The notes below the pieces were generated by a model, which saw only the letters and a list, made by a program, of their open reading frames with translations, had not been told where the DNA came from and searched no databases. From Priestia megaterium (GTDB lineage Bacteria > Bacillota > Bacilli > Bacillales > Bacillaceae_H), in NCBI RefSeq assembly GCF_023824195.1, contig NZ_CP085442.1, forward strand, positions 1,588,001 through 1,652,000: a stretch of 64,000 nucleotides of DNA, read 5' to 3'. How positions within the stretch are numbered: position 1 is the stretch's first letter; the number at the start of each line of letters is the position of its first letter. The translations under genes were made by a program, and so were the position numbers. Of this stretch, positions 1 to 9,878 are shown piece by piece.

Positions 1-372
1 ATCCTTAAGAATGGAAAATGGAAGATCCTAGCGAAGATTACATCGGAAGGGACAATTGTGCAAAATGGCAGTGATCTTGATGTTATGAGTCCACAAATTA
101 CGAAGAGAGTGGAGAAAGACGTAGAAAAAGATATCAAAAAACGCATTAACCAGTCTCTTAAACAGGTGAAGAAAGGGATGAATGTGGACGCATTTGGTTT
201 CGCAGATGCGTTTCATCGAAAATACCCTAAAGAATGGTCGAAAGTCAAAGATCATTGGGATACAGTCCTTCCGGATGTGGAAGTGAAAATAGATATTAAA
301 ACGCGTGTACGCCGACCTGGTTTATCTACTACGCCGGCGGGCTTGAAAGAAAAAGAGGTAGAAAAGAAATGA
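1..372 (+). CDS. Ger(x)C family spore germination lipoprotein, C-terminal part
   Basis: The frame is open from the first base of the window, so only the last 123 residues are seen and the gene starts outside. The residues (segment DVMSPQITKRVEKDVEKDI, then a W-x-D stretch and VEVKIDIKTRVRRPGL near the end) match the C-terminal domain of Ger(x)C proteins, the lipoprotein subunit of GerA-type nutrient germinant receptors in the spore inner membrane. The stop overlaps the next ATG (ATGA), so translation is probably coupled to the downstream small membrane protein. Two GerB genes follow, which supports a ger operon. The family call is firm; the nutrient sensed cannot be read. Confidence 0.85.
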   Translation: MLKNGKWKILAKITSEGTIVQNGSDLDVMSPQITKRVEKDVEKDIKKRINQSLKQVKKGMNVDAFGFADAFHRKYPKEWSKVKDHWDTVLPDVEVKIDIKTRVRRPGLSTTPAGLKEKEVEKK

Positions 373-596
373 AGTGGATAACGGTAATAGGAATAACCGT
401 ATGCGTGGTTCTTATCTTTTTGTATGAATGGCCAAAAATGGATCGAAATCAGAAAAAGGAGAAAGCAGCCTTTGTGATCTTAACAACGATGGGATGGCTG
501 CTTGCCATCCTCCTTCTGTTCTTTCCGGATATGCCAGGTCCTACACAGATGATTGACATGCTTTTCAAACCACTTGGTAAGATGTTGGAGAAATAG
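369..596 (+). CDS. Small two-helix membrane protein of ger operon
   Basis: This 75-aa product has a hydrophobic N-terminal helix (about residues 3-19) and a second one (about 32-52) separated by a charged KKEK segment. The ATG overlaps the stop of the Ger(x)C gene by four bases, and a GerB gene starts 41 bases after its stop, so it sits inside the ger transcription unit. Small membrane proteins of this size are known in some ger operons (GerD-like 'fourth' subunits), but I cannot assign it to a named family. The position and coupling make an accessory role in the germinant receptor the likeliest inference. Confidence 0.7.
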   Translation: MKWITVIGITVCVVLIFLYEWPKMDRNQKKEKAAFVILTTMGWLLAILLLFFPDMPGPTQMIDMLFKPLGKMLEK

Positions 597-636
597 CAGG
601 GGCATAGAAGATACGGAAAAAGAAGGAGAAAAGAGA

Positions 637-1716
637 ATGATCGAAAAAGGGAAAATTTCTTCATTTCAGATGGCGCTTATGATCGTACCAACGATAGTAG
701 CAACCGCTATTCTTACCATCCCAGCCATTACGGGCAAGTATGCAGGGCGTGATATGTGGATTTCGCCAATTTTAGGTTCACTCAATGGATTTTTTACGGC
801 GTTTATTGTGTATCAATTACATAAACTCTATCCGAAGGAATCGATCATCCAATACAGTAGACATATTATTGGTCGGATTCTAGGAAAAGTGCTTGGGTTT
901 GTCTACTTGTTCTTTTTTTTGCATATATGTGGCACCATATCCAGGCAGTATATAGATTTCATTATTAATGCTTTTTTGCCTAAAACCCCGATGATTGTAG
1001 TTATTGGGAGCATGGTTCTTGTATGTGCTTTCGCTGTACGAGGCGGCGTGGAAGTATTGGGAAGATCTGCCCAACTGTTCGTTCCAATCTTTATACTTCT
1101 TCCCCTGTTACTATTTATACTACTCATACCTCAATTCAAACCAGAGAATATGTTTCCAATTATGGAGCATGGTATGATGCCTTCGATCCTTGGAGCAGCT
1201 GTACCACAGTCTTGGTTTAGCGAAATGTTTCTTATCTCCATGCTTCTTCCTTTTTTGACAGATCATAAAAAAGGAAAGAAGTGGAGTATGATCTCGGTGG
1301 TTATCACTATGTTAGTCATGGTTTACACCAATATAGTGAACATATTCTTATTTGGAGAATCAGCAACCAGTTATATCTATCCGGTGTTTACTGCTTTCCG
1401 ATACATTAGTGTTGCTACTTTTTTTGAACATCTTGAAGCCTTTGTAATTACTATTTGGGTAATGGGAATATTTATTAAACTTTCAGTATTTTACTATGCA
1501 CTTGTCTTAGGAACGGCCCAATGGCTACATCTATCTGACTACCGCCCCCTTGTATTTCCACTTGGTTTTCTGGTGATTATATTCGGTATATGGGTAACTC
1601 CTAGCATGTATGAATTAACTCGATTTTTAGGTAATATATTTCCTTTTTACGGAACATTCATTATGACGTTCATTCCGGTTTTACTACTACTCATCGCTAT
1701 TATCCGGAAAAAATAA
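637..1716 (+). CDS. GerB-type spore germination permease (first copy)
   Basis: This 359-aa integral membrane protein of the GerAB/ArcD/ProY family (APC superfamily fold) is the permease-like B subunit of a GerA-type germinant receptor. About ten hydrophobic segments are visible. The start MIEKGKISSFQMALMIVPTI has the family's typical short N-tail followed by helix 1 with ATAILTIPAITGK. I chose the ATG at 637 because AGAAGGAG lies just upstream and because the next GerB starts with nearly the same MIEKGKISS; an earlier in-frame ATG at 553 would overlap the 75-aa gene and lacks homology. It is the first of two tandem paralogues. Confidence 0.9.
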   Translation: MIEKGKISSFQMALMIVPTIVATAILTIPAITGKYAGRDMWISPILGSLNGFFTAFIVYQLHKLYPKESIIQYSRHIIGRILGKVLGFVYLFFFLHICGTISRQYIDFIINAFLPKTPMIVVIGSMVLVCAFAVRGGVEVLGRSAQLFVPIFILLPLLLFILLIPQFKPENMFPIMEHGMMPSILGAAVPQSWFSEMFLISMLLPFLTDHKKGKKWSMISVVITMLVMVYTNIVNIFLFGESATSYIYPVFTAFRYISVATFFEHLEAFVITIWVMGIFIKLSVFYYALVLGTAQWLHLSDYRPLVFPLGFLVIIFGIWVTPSMYELTRFLGNIFPFYGTFIMTFIPVLLLLIAIIRKK

Positions 1717-1825
1717 TTAGAAAGGAAAATGTAATCATATGCCTATAAATCAATAACATACACAATATTTTGTCGATTTAAATATTTGTTAGAGATAATA
1801 AAAAAATAGAATGGGGTAAAAAGAA

Positions 1826-2950
1826 ATGATTGAAAAAGGGAAAATATCATCTCTTCAGATGGCGATGTTACTATACTTTATTGTATTAGCTACAGCTATT
1901 CTGACTCTTCCATCAGTCGCCGGAAAAGATGCGAAGCAAGATCTTTGGCTATCACCAATATGGGCCTCCCTCATTGGTTTTCTGACATTAGGTATTTTTT
2001 TAAAATTAAACAAGTTTTATCCTAATGAAAATATTATTCAGTACAGTGAGCGTATTATTGGAAAGCTTGCCGGAAAGACTCTTGGATTTATATATTTGTT
2101 TTTTCATCTTTATTTGAATGGTATTGTTCTACGACAGTACGCGGAGTTCATTGCAAACTTTCTTCCGAAAACCCCTATACCTGTAGTAATAGCCAGTATG
2201 GTGTTAGTTTGCATGTTTGTTGTATACGGAGGAGTAGAGGTGCTAGCACGTGCCACACAAGTTTTTCTTCCATTATTTATTCTTCCTCTTCTTCTGATGG
2301 TACTTCTACTGCTACCTGATATAGAAATTGATAATATATTTCCTATCATGGGGAATGGTGTTTTACCATCTCTACAAGGAGCTACTTCTATTCAGTCATG
2401 GTTTAACGATTTTTTTTATATTTCTTTTTTTCTTCCTTTTTTGAAAGATCGAAGTAAGGCAAGAAAATTGGGTGTGATTTCTATTGTAGCTGTTGTACTA
2501 ACTATGGTGATTACAAATTTAATTACCATTCTTGTATTAGGCAGCACTACTCAAGAGTACATTTATCCCGTAATAAGTGTTTCAAGGTATATCAGCATAG
2601 CTAATTTTTTTGAACATGTCGAATCAATGGTGATGGCAGTCTGGGTTACAGGTATTTTTGTTAAAGTTTCAGCCATTTATTATGTACTTACACTTGGGAC
2701 AGCGCAGTGTCTAAACGTACGTGATTATAAGCCATTTGTGCTTCCATTTGGTTTTCTCCAAGTTATAGTTGCTTTGTGGATATCTTCTAATTTTCAACAA
2801 CTTGTTTCCTTTTTGTCTACAAGTGGCATTGTTTTCTTTTTTTCTCTAGAAATTGTAATTCCACTTTTTCTCCTCCTTATTGCTTTTATAAAAAAAGGGA
2901 GAAATGGGGGGCTTAATAGCAATGGAACTAAAAATCAAAAGAATCATTAG
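1826..2950 (+). CDS. GerB-type spore germination permease (second copy)
   Basis: This 374-aa paralogue of the preceding gene begins with MIEKGKISSLQMAM and keeps the same order of helices and motifs (ATAILTLPSVAGKDA, GGVEVLARATQVFLP, QSWFND). It is probably the ligand-binding B subunit of a GerA-type receptor, in the inner membrane of the spore. RBS GGGG lies nine bases before the ATG. A 109-base gap separates it from the first copy, so it may be read from the same transcript. No A or C subunit follows; instead the downstream DNA is a decayed antisense gene. Two B subunits with different specificity sharing one A/C pair is a plausible reading. Confidence 0.88.
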   Translation: MIEKGKISSLQMAMLLYFIVLATAILTLPSVAGKDAKQDLWLSPIWASLIGFLTLGIFLKLNKFYPNENIIQYSERIIGKLAGKTLGFIYLFFHLYLNGIVLRQYAEFIANFLPKTPIPVVIASMVLVCMFVVYGGVEVLARATQVFLPLFILPLLLMVLLLLPDIEIDNIFPIMGNGVLPSLQGATSIQSWFNDFFYISFFLPFLKDRSKARKLGVISIVAVVLTMVITNLITILVLGSTTQEYIYPVISVSRYISIANFFEHVESMVMAVWVTGIFVKVSAIYYVLTLGTAQCLNVRDYKPFVLPFGFLQVIVALWISSNFQQLVSFLSTSGIVFFFSLEIVIPLFLLLIAFIKKGRNGGLNSNGTKNQKNH

Positions 2951-2954
2951 CGAA

Positions 2955-3277
2955 GATTTGGTAAAGCAGCTGCTTTCTGCAGAAACCCGGCGCTTTGCTT
3001 CTACACGTTATAAAAGAATTGAAAAATAGAAAGACCAGAAAAATCCATGAAAAAGTTACGCGGAAAAAATGGTCAAGAGACGTGAACTACGTACTTCTAC
3101 TTCCTCGATTCTCCAATCCTTGTGTTTCCACGCAATTCCGTAATCCTCTTCATGTAAACAGATTGCATCAGAAATCGTTTTTATAGTGCCTTTACTACCT
3201 GGCATCTTAGTGTCGAAATAGCGAATTCCCCCTAGACAGCCACAGCCAAGCATTAAAGAATCAGCTACTTGCTCATC
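2955..3277 (-). pseudogene. Remnant of copper amine oxidase (internal fragment)
   Basis: Translated on the minus strand, 3277 to 3056 gives EQVADSLMLGCGCLGGIRYF and then AICLHEEDYGIAWKHKDW. These match the conserved core of copper amine oxidases (family motifs SLELGCDCLG and ICMHEEDWGILAKH). After a stop at about 3056, another frame continues with HGFFWSFYFS, which resembles the family's YGFYWYFYQDGT, and later VEAK. The stretch that should carry the topaquinone tyrosine (NYD/NYE) is lost around the frame break, and a stop precedes the fragment. It is therefore a non-functional relic of an intact tyramine/primary amine oxidase gene. Confidence 0.72.
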
Positions 3278-3446
3278 TTAATTTTTTAACTCTTTATAAA
3301 ACCTTAAAAGTTAATAATAGGGTCATTTTGCTTGATATTTGTTTTATACATTTAATGAAATTGATTCTTACTTTACACTAGATAAGAAGAAAATTTATTC
3401 TAAACAAGGTTAGTATATTTATTTGCTGAGAAACTGAGGGAGTTAG

Positions 3447-4657
3447 ATGGCAAATGTTCTTTTTTTCAACTTTCCCGGTGAAGGGCACGTTAATCCTACC
3501 ATTGCATTAGTAGAAGAGCTTGTGAAAAAGGGAGAAAAGGTGGTCTATTACTGCATAGAAGAATATAGACACAAGATTGAAAAAACAGGCGCTTTATTTC
3601 GTCCTTATGAAAACTTTCTACTCCATATAAATACAGAAAAAGGATGGCAGAGAAAATAGATCCTCTTGAAATGCTTTTGCATATGGGAAGGGCTATGGAT
3701 AAGATTATAGAAGAGGTTTTAAAAGAAATAAGAGCGGAAAAGTACGATTATGTTATTTATGATAATAATTTCGCTGCCGGATGGATTATAGCTGATATAT
3801 TACGAATACCCAAAGTATGTTCTTGTACAACTTTTGCAATTAATAGCCAAATTTTTTCTGTGTTTATGAAGAACAGGGGAGAAATAGATAAGGAATCTCC
3901 AAGATACATGGAAATCGAACAAATTTCAAAAAAGTGGAAAGGTCAATATGGAGTTATTCTTACTGATAGAAAAAATACCATGACGTGTCCTGGAGATATA
4001 ACGATTGTATTTACCTCCAAGCTATATCAACCCATGGCCGAAGAATTTGACGACTCTTTCATATTTGTTGGCCCTTCTATTGCGCCAGGTAAAGATGTCG
4101 AAGCTTTTACGTTGGAGAACATTCGACAAAACAAACTCATCTTTATTTCGATGGGAACGGTATTTAATCATCAGCCTGAATTTTATACTACTTGCTTTGA
4201 AGCATTTGGAGATACTCAGGTCACAGTCATTCTATCTGTAGGAAGGCAGACAGATATTTGCCAATTTAATAATATTCCCCCTAATTTTATAGTGCGTAAT
4301 TATGTACCCCAATTAGAAATTCTACAACAGGCAGACGTTTTCATTACCCACGGCGGAATGAACAGCTCCAGTGAAGGACTCTATTTTGGTGTTCCTCTTG
4401 TTGTCATTCCTATCATGGCCGATCAACCAATAGTAGCCAAGCAAATTGAAAATTTAGGAGCTGGATTACAGCTTAATCGTAAAAAGTTAGACGCTGCTAC
4501 ATTACGAAATACAACAGAAAAAGTGTTACTAAATAAATCATTTAAAGAAAGCAGCTGCAAAATTGGAGAATCTTTAAAAGAGGCTGGAGGATATAAAAAA
4601 GCAGTAGAAACAATTTTAAAATTCAAGAAGGGCATTAACAAAAACACCTCTAGTTAA
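3447..4657 (+). pseudogene. GT1 glycosyltransferase (YjiC/YojK, macrolide-type), frameshifted
   Basis: Two overlapping frames together make about 400 residues, the usual length for MGT/YjiC-type UDP-sugar glycosyltransferases. The first, 3447-3659, has the N-terminal motif FPGEGHVNPTIALVEELVKK. The second, 3644-4657, has FVGPSIAPG, ISMGTVFNHQPEFY and the C-terminal sugar-nucleotide signature THGGMNSSSEGLYFGVPLVV. The switch lies at 3630-3645, where the run GAAAAAGG has five A; one extra A would rejoin the frames as TEKRMAEKIDP. The gene is either a recent single-base knock-out, a sequencing error, or frameshift-expressed. An RBS GAGGGAG lies before the ATG at 3447. Substrates would be small hydrophobic acceptors. 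Confidence 0.8.
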
Positions 4658-4932
4658 CGAAATAAAGTGTATTAATTTATTTTTTTATATCAATTATCAA
4701 TTATAAACAAATGTGCATTTTGAATGAAGAATCCTTTGGTAATAACGTTTTTTTCCTAAATTAATATAATATTATTAAAACGAGGAATAGCAAAAGTTTT
4801 AAAAAACTTAAAATCGCTTGTAATGGGTTATCCTGCTGTTCCCACAGAGTATGGTCTTTATTTATATGTGAAAACGAAAGTTTAATAACGATGAGAGTTA
4901 TTATAAAGCGTTAATCCGTCATATTAATAAAT
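4658..4932 (+). other. Gene-free stretch with a possible coding relic
   Basis: No gene with a start and ribosome site is seen. Positions 4796-4885 read without a stop as VLKNLKSLVMGYPAVPTEYG and onwards to KTKV, a protein-like C-terminus with no start or RBS. I do not recognise its family. The rest is A/T-rich. Confidence 0.3.
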
Positions 4933-4969
4933 AGCCTGTTTTGATCAATTTTTTCAAAGCAGGCTTTTC
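4933..4969 (+). terminator. Rho-independent terminator
   Basis: Arms AGCCTG (4933-4938) and CAGGCT (4960-4965), extended inwards by TTTGA/TCAAAG, are followed by TTTT. It lies between the broken glycosyltransferase and the glycosidase gene. Confidence 0.65.
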
Positions 4970-5081
4970 TATTTGTTCTTTTATCAGGTATGAGTAAGAT
5001 AACGAAATTTTTCTTTAAATTAGAGAAAAATAAAAAGGTCTTTGTATTACATTTTTTGTAGTCAAATGCAAAAAATAAGTA

Positions 5082-5119
5082 TATAATCAATATTAAATTT
5101 GTACCTATAAATTTAATAT
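5082..5119 (+). promoter_or_regulatory. -10 box with adjoining perfect inverted repeat (probable GntR operator)
   Basis: A TATAAT at 5082-5087 is directly followed by an 11-bp perfect inverted repeat, ATATTAAATTT (5090-5100) and its complement at 5109-5119, with an 8-base spacer. The repeat would cover the transcription start of the glycosidase gene 46 bases downstream. The position suits a repressor operator, and the UTRA-type GntR regulator encoded after the glycosidase is the natural candidate. The -35 element is not clear. Confidence 0.5.
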
Positions 5120-5135
5120 ATTGGAATGAATTTAA

Positions 5136-6575
<1,440 letters not shown>

Positions 6576-6583
6576 GTAAAAAG

Positions 6584-6613
6584 AAAACCTCTTGATTTTG
6601 ATCAAGAGGTTTT
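6584..6613 (+). terminator. Hairpin terminator
   Basis: A 13-bp perfect stem (6584-6596 with 6601-6613) and a TTTG loop, ending in TTTT. It lies between the glycosidase and its regulator, so read-through may set regulator levels. Confidence 0.75.
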
Positions 6614-6663
6614 GTATATAATAGAAGCAGTAAATGATTGAGAATGTAAACTAGGGAGATTAT

Positions 6664-7371
6664 ATGGCTATAAAATATAAAGAAATTGCAGATCGTTTAG
6701 AAAGGGAAATTCGAGAAGGGACGTTTGATCAAACAAAAAAGCTACCGACGGAAGAAGAACTGATAAAAAAATTTGAAGTGAGCCGTAATACAATTCGAAA
6801 AGCAGTGACTCAGCTCGTCAATCGCGGCTATATCTATCAAGTCCAAGGAAGCGGCATGTTTTTGCGTGAGGAATCAGTCACAGATTATATTAATTTAGGC
6901 AGTCTTAGAGGATTAACGAAAGACTTAACGTCGAAAACAATTGAGACAAAAATTCTTTCTTTGCACGTGGTAGAAGCTGATGAATTAACCGCAAAAGGTT
7001 TACGGTGTGAAGGAGGAACCAAGCTATATTATGTGAAGCGGCTGCGAATTGTAGATGAAGAACCTTTTTCTATTGAAATCAGTTACTTTAAAAAAGATGT
7101 GGTACCTTATCTAAATGAAGATATTGCATCAAATTCTATTTATAGTTACCTGATAGATCACTTAAAATTAAACATTGGGTTTGCTGACAAAGTCATTAAC
7201 TGCGAAAAAATTGATGAAGAAAGTGCTGAACTCCTTCATATCGACCCATTCGACCCAGCACTGATTATCGAAAATACGGTGTGCTTAACGAACGGAACGA
7301 TCTTTGAGTTGTCAAAATCTATCTTTCACTTTCAAAAAGCAAAAATCTTAAATCGTATCAATTTTAAATAA
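6664..7371 (+). CDS. GntR family regulator with UTRA domain
   Basis: This 235-aa protein is a HutC/FarR-type GntR repressor. The N-terminal winged helix is residues 1-70, with the recognition region LPTEEELIKKFEVSRNTIRK. The UTRA ligand-binding domain is about 85-230 (KLYYVKRLRIVDEEPFSIE). UTRA domains of neighbours of GH1 enzymes usually bind a phosphorylated sugar. ATG at 6664 has GGGAG upstream. Lying just downstream of the glycosidase, it most likely represses that gene through the inverted repeat at 5090-5119. This matches the GmuD/GmuR arrangement, which I take as an analogy rather than proof of orthology. Confidence 0.88.
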   Translation: MAIKYKEIADRLEREIREGTFDQTKKLPTEEELIKKFEVSRNTIRKAVTQLVNRGYIYQVQGSGMFLREESVTDYINLGSLRGLTKDLTSKTIETKILSLHVVEADELTAKGLRCEGGTKLYYVKRLRIVDEEPFSIEISYFKKDVVPYLNEDIASNSIYSYLIDHLKLNIGFADKVINCEKIDEESAELLHIDPFDPALIIENTVCLTNGTIFELSKSIFHFQKAKILNRINFK

Positions 7372-7381
7372 CATCAGCATT

Positions 7382-7417
7382 AACCGGTTAAGTTTATTTT
7401 TCTTAACCGGTTTTTGA
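7382..7417 (+). terminator. Hairpin terminator
   Basis: An 11-bp perfect stem AACCGGTTAAG / CTTAACCGGTT (7382-7392, 7402-7412) followed by TTTTT. It ends the regulator gene. Confidence 0.85.
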
Positions 7418-7533
7418 TTGTTTAAGAATGGAATGAGGTCGTGGATATGAGGGTCTTTTCTATGATAACTAATTGGAGATACGAAAGAGAAAAATGATTT
7501 TTCTTTACAAGAAGGTAAGAGGAGGTAGATTAA

Positions 7534-7617
7534 ATTTCTTTATATCAAATGACAAGCCGTAGCTTCTTTAATGCCGATACAGGGGAAATTTCACATAATG
7601 AATGGTTTGAAATATAG
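7534..7617 (+). CDS. Possible 22-27 aa peptide
   Basis: A near-perfect SD (AGAGGAGGT, 7518-7525) is followed eight bases later by ATT at 7534, opening a frame SLYQMTSRSFFNADTGEISH and ending EWFEI. The first ATG in this frame is at 7549, too far for that SD. Either an ATT codon starts it, or it is the relic of a longer gene. The composition is protein-like, but I know no family. Confidence 0.3.
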   Translation: MSLYQMTSRSFFNADTGEISHNEWFEI

Positions 7618-7678
7618 TGTAATTGAATATGTTCAAGGGAATGCTAAACATAAATCAAAATGAAAAGGGGTATAAAAT

Positions 7679-7987
7679 GTGGAATATGTAAGAAGAGAAT
7701 CGGCTATAAATGAACTGACCCATCATATGGATGACATTTTAACCAAATACAACCTTCAAGGCGTCTCCGTATATGAAGAAGAAGGAGAAGGTAATCACTA
7801 TTATCTTGGCTACACAGTAAAAAAGAATGATCATGTGTTTATGATTAACAGACCTTATATAAAAGATAAAGACGGGAAACTAGCAATAGAAAAGCAAGAA
7901 TGGACCGTTCAAGGTAACGAAGGAGAAACAGATGGACACACTTCACTTGAAGATGCATTTCAAAAAATTGATGAAATCATACATTAA
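7679..7987 (+). CDS. DUF5634-like small cytoplasmic protein
   Basis: This 102-aa, mostly acidic soluble protein starts with GTG at 7679, eight bases after AAAAGGGG. Residues 25-75 read as a beta-rich core (YYLGYTVKKNDHVFMINRPY, then KQEWTVQ), and the C-terminus is helical (SLEDAFQKIDEIIH). It resembles the Bacillus DUF5634 family of unknown function. It stands alone between terminators, with no partner gene to suggest a role. Confidence 0.6.
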   Translation: MEYVRRESAINELTHHMDDILTKYNLQGVSVYEEEGEGNHYYLGYTVKKNDHVFMINRPYIKDKDGKLAIEKQEWTVQGNEGETDGHTSLEDAFQKIDEIIH

Positions 7988-8396
7988 ATAAATTTGATGA
8001 ATTTCAGTACGGATGTTCTTCTTTGAATGCGTGAGTATGAGCAGTAGAGGCGCTAATAGTTGACGTGCTTCTTTCACCTATAATATTTAAATGGTCTTTG
8101 CTTTGAAGTCTAGAAAATTACATGTAATAAAAAATTGTTTTTTAAGGTTTTACTATATAAATACGGGGTACATATATAGTACAGCAGCTATCATGCAAAT
8201 GGTTGTTGTGAAAGGTTAAATACTTAGCGTATGAAGGGACTGATTGGTTTTGAAAGGCTTAACAGCGACTTCAGCAAACGTATTACCGCAAATTGAAAGT
8301 AGATATTCGTATCTCACGCAAGGCACTTTGGTTATGAACCGATATACGTAACGAAAGGGCCTGACTAGGCAAACAAAGGAAAGACTGAATCAACGA
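7988..8396 (+). other. Gene-free stretch upstream of a strong terminator
   Basis: No supported gene. An open run at 8250-8351 (LKGLTATSANVLPQIESRYS and onwards to NRYT, then a stop) has no ribosome site. Because the stretch ends in a strong terminator at 8397-8436, a small non-coding transcript is possible, but I see no known RNA family. Confidence 0.3.
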
Positions 8397-8436
8397 GAAG
8401 AAGCCTGCATCTAAAAATGTAGGCTTCTTCTTTTTT
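8397..8436 (+). terminator. Strong hairpin terminator
   Basis: A 14-bp stem with one G-U pair (8397-8410 with 8417-8430), loop CTAAAA, then six T. No gene lies directly upstream on the plus strand, so it should end an untranslated RNA or long-range transcript. Confidence 0.8.
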
Positions 8437-8614
8437 ACAGATGAAACTAAGATGATGAATGAGTACATAACGGGTATAAATTAAGAAGATTCACATTCAG
8501 TCAATTTTCCGTGCACGTTTTTCTTGAAAAAAGGTCATAAGTTGAAGATACTGTATATAACTATGTAAAAGAATTTTTGAATGCAAAATAGTAAATCTGC
8601 TTGAGGTGAAAAGG

Positions 8615-8764
8615 ATGAGAAAAGCAAATAAAAGTGAATTTCTGTGGAATACGTTAGACGGCTGGCTTTTTATCCCTAGGAACATTCCTTTACTATTTCT
8701 TTTTGTATTTCTCTTAGGGGTTTCTTACCTAGGTTGGGTTAAGCTGTTTCATAAATTCGTTTAG
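8615..8764 (+). CDS. Small single-pass membrane protein (49 aa)
   Basis: ATG at 8615 has GAGGTG six bases upstream. The product begins MRKANKSEFLWNTLDGWLFI, and about residues 25-42 form one hydrophobic helix (PLLFLFVFLLGVSYLGW). A hairpin follows directly after the stop. The good ribosome site, basic N-terminus and single helix support a real short gene. No family is recognised. Confidence 0.55.
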   Translation: MRKANKSEFLWNTLDGWLFIPRNIPLLFLFVFLLGVSYLGWVKLFHKFV

Positions 8765-8776
8765 ATACACCAATGA

Positions 8777-8800
8777 GCTGAAACAAAAAACTGTTTCAGC
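8777..8800. terminator. Hairpin between convergent genes
   Basis: A 9-bp stem GCTGAAACA / TGTTTCAGC with an A-rich loop. It lies between the small membrane gene and the convergent YwhH-like gene; the T tract is weak. Confidence 0.5.
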
Positions 8801-8860
8801 TTGTTGGCGTGCTGATTGATTTATTTATTTTCTGTATAGCTGTACCGTAATTTACCTAAA

Positions 8861-9334
8861 TTATTCATTCCATCCCTTGCATACATCAACCCATTTTAAG
8901 TATTTCGAAAATTCTTCTAGTTCGGGTATTGTTAATTCGATTGCACTGTTTCCACTTCCACAGGCAGGGAAAACGGTGACAAAACGTTTCAGCGATTCGT
9001 CTAGATACACGTTAACACCTTCATTAACGGCAAACGGGCATACTCCGCCTACAGCATGACCAATCAGAGTTTCTACTTCACTTGCTCCAAGCATTTTTGC
9101 TTTGGTTCCAAACTCTTCTTTATATTTTCTGTTATCAATTTTCGCATCTCCTGCTGCCACAATCAGTAAAACAGTTCCTTCTGCGTTAAAAGAAAGACTT
9201 TTTGCAATCCGTTGCGGCTCGCATTTTAAAGCTTGCGCTGCCAGTTCTACAGTAGCACTGGACTCATCCATTTCGATAATTCGATTCTCCATACCATATT
9301 GTTTAAAATATGCTTTTACTTTTTCAATCGCCAT
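8861..9334 (-). CDS. ywhH: YbaK/YwhH-type aminoacyl-tRNA deacylase
   Basis: This 157-aa single-domain protein of the YbaK/ProRS-associated (INS-like) family hydrolyses mischarged aminoacyl-tRNAs in trans. Family features are the conserved Lys region RIAKSLSF, GHAVGGVCPFAVNEGVNVYL, and FPACGSGNSAIELTIPEL near the end. The length equals that of B. subtilis YwhH. It has its own upstream region and is flanked by unrelated genes. Which tRNA it edits (Cys-tRNA-Pro, Ala-tRNA-Pro or other) cannot be decided from the sequence. Confidence 0.85.
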   Translation of the reverse strand: MAIEKVKAYFKQYGMENRIIEMDESSATVELAAQALKCEPQRIAKSLSFNAEGTVLLIVAAGDAKIDNRKYKEEFGTKAKMLGASEVETLIGHAVGGVCPFAVNEGVNVYLDESLKRFVTVFPACGSGNSAIELTIPELEEFSKYLKWVDVCKGWNE

Positions 9335-9649
9335 TTTTTATATCCATTCCTTTCGTTAACTCGGGTAAATATGTATGATTGCCTTACAGAGAATGTGCAG
9401 TTGTTCTTTACAGTGAAAAATTCTTATTATTTTAATATACAGAAATTATACACAACTTTGAAGCTAAAAGCACATATTCGTTTTAATTAAAAAAGTTACG
9501 TAGGTAAAGTATTTTTAACTGATTAAAGCAGGATTACGGAACCCTTTGACGAATGTAACTATGTCGGCTGCGAAAACATAGGCATTAGAACGAAAGATAA
9601 ATGATGAAATTGAAAAGGCGCAAACGTTCTAGTGAAATGAGGAGAAGTA
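9335..9649. other. Gene-free stretch
   Basis: A 315-base gap that must hold the promoter of the minus-strand deacylase and of the plus-strand small membrane gene. I see no convincing operator, RNA element or reading frame. Confidence 0.4.
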
Positions 9650-9841
9650 ATGCCAACTTTACACACTGTCGTCAGTTTTTTTAGCAGTACATGTATGGCA
9701 ACGATGAGTATGATTTATTTGTTTTCCCTTGTGCCGCGCGCATGGTCTTTTAAATTTCGATTTGGAGCCATGATTATAGGAATCCCAGTCGGCATTATAA
9801 TGGGACAGGTTGCTATGCTGATCGGCTGGCACCATCATTAA
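9650..9841 (+). CDS. Small two-helix membrane protein (63 aa)
   Basis: ATG at 9650 follows GAGGAGAAGTA. Two hydrophobic segments (about 5-28 and 38-58) surround a short basic loop, PRAWSFKFR; the chain ends GWHHH. The aldo/keto reductase gene starts 37 bases after its stop, so the two may share a transcript. No family is recognised, and the three terminal histidines are only suggestive of metal contact. Confidence 0.55.
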   Translation: MPTLHTVVSFFSSTCMATMSMIYLFSLVPRAWSFKFRFGAMIIGIPVGIIMGQVAMLIGWHHH

Positions 9842-9878
9842 AACTTTGAACTTTTTAACAAAAAAGGAGACGTGTAAA

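Noticed and set aside
2922..3029. 35-aa frame MELKIKRIISED overlapping the end of the second gerB
   Set aside because: It has a passable GGGGG site but lies antisense to the amine-oxidase relic, and its codons are explained by that remnant.
7577..7617. Idea that the peptide frame at 7534 is a riboswitch leader peptide
   Set aside because: No terminator or alternative pairing follows before the GTG gene, so attenuation is not supported.
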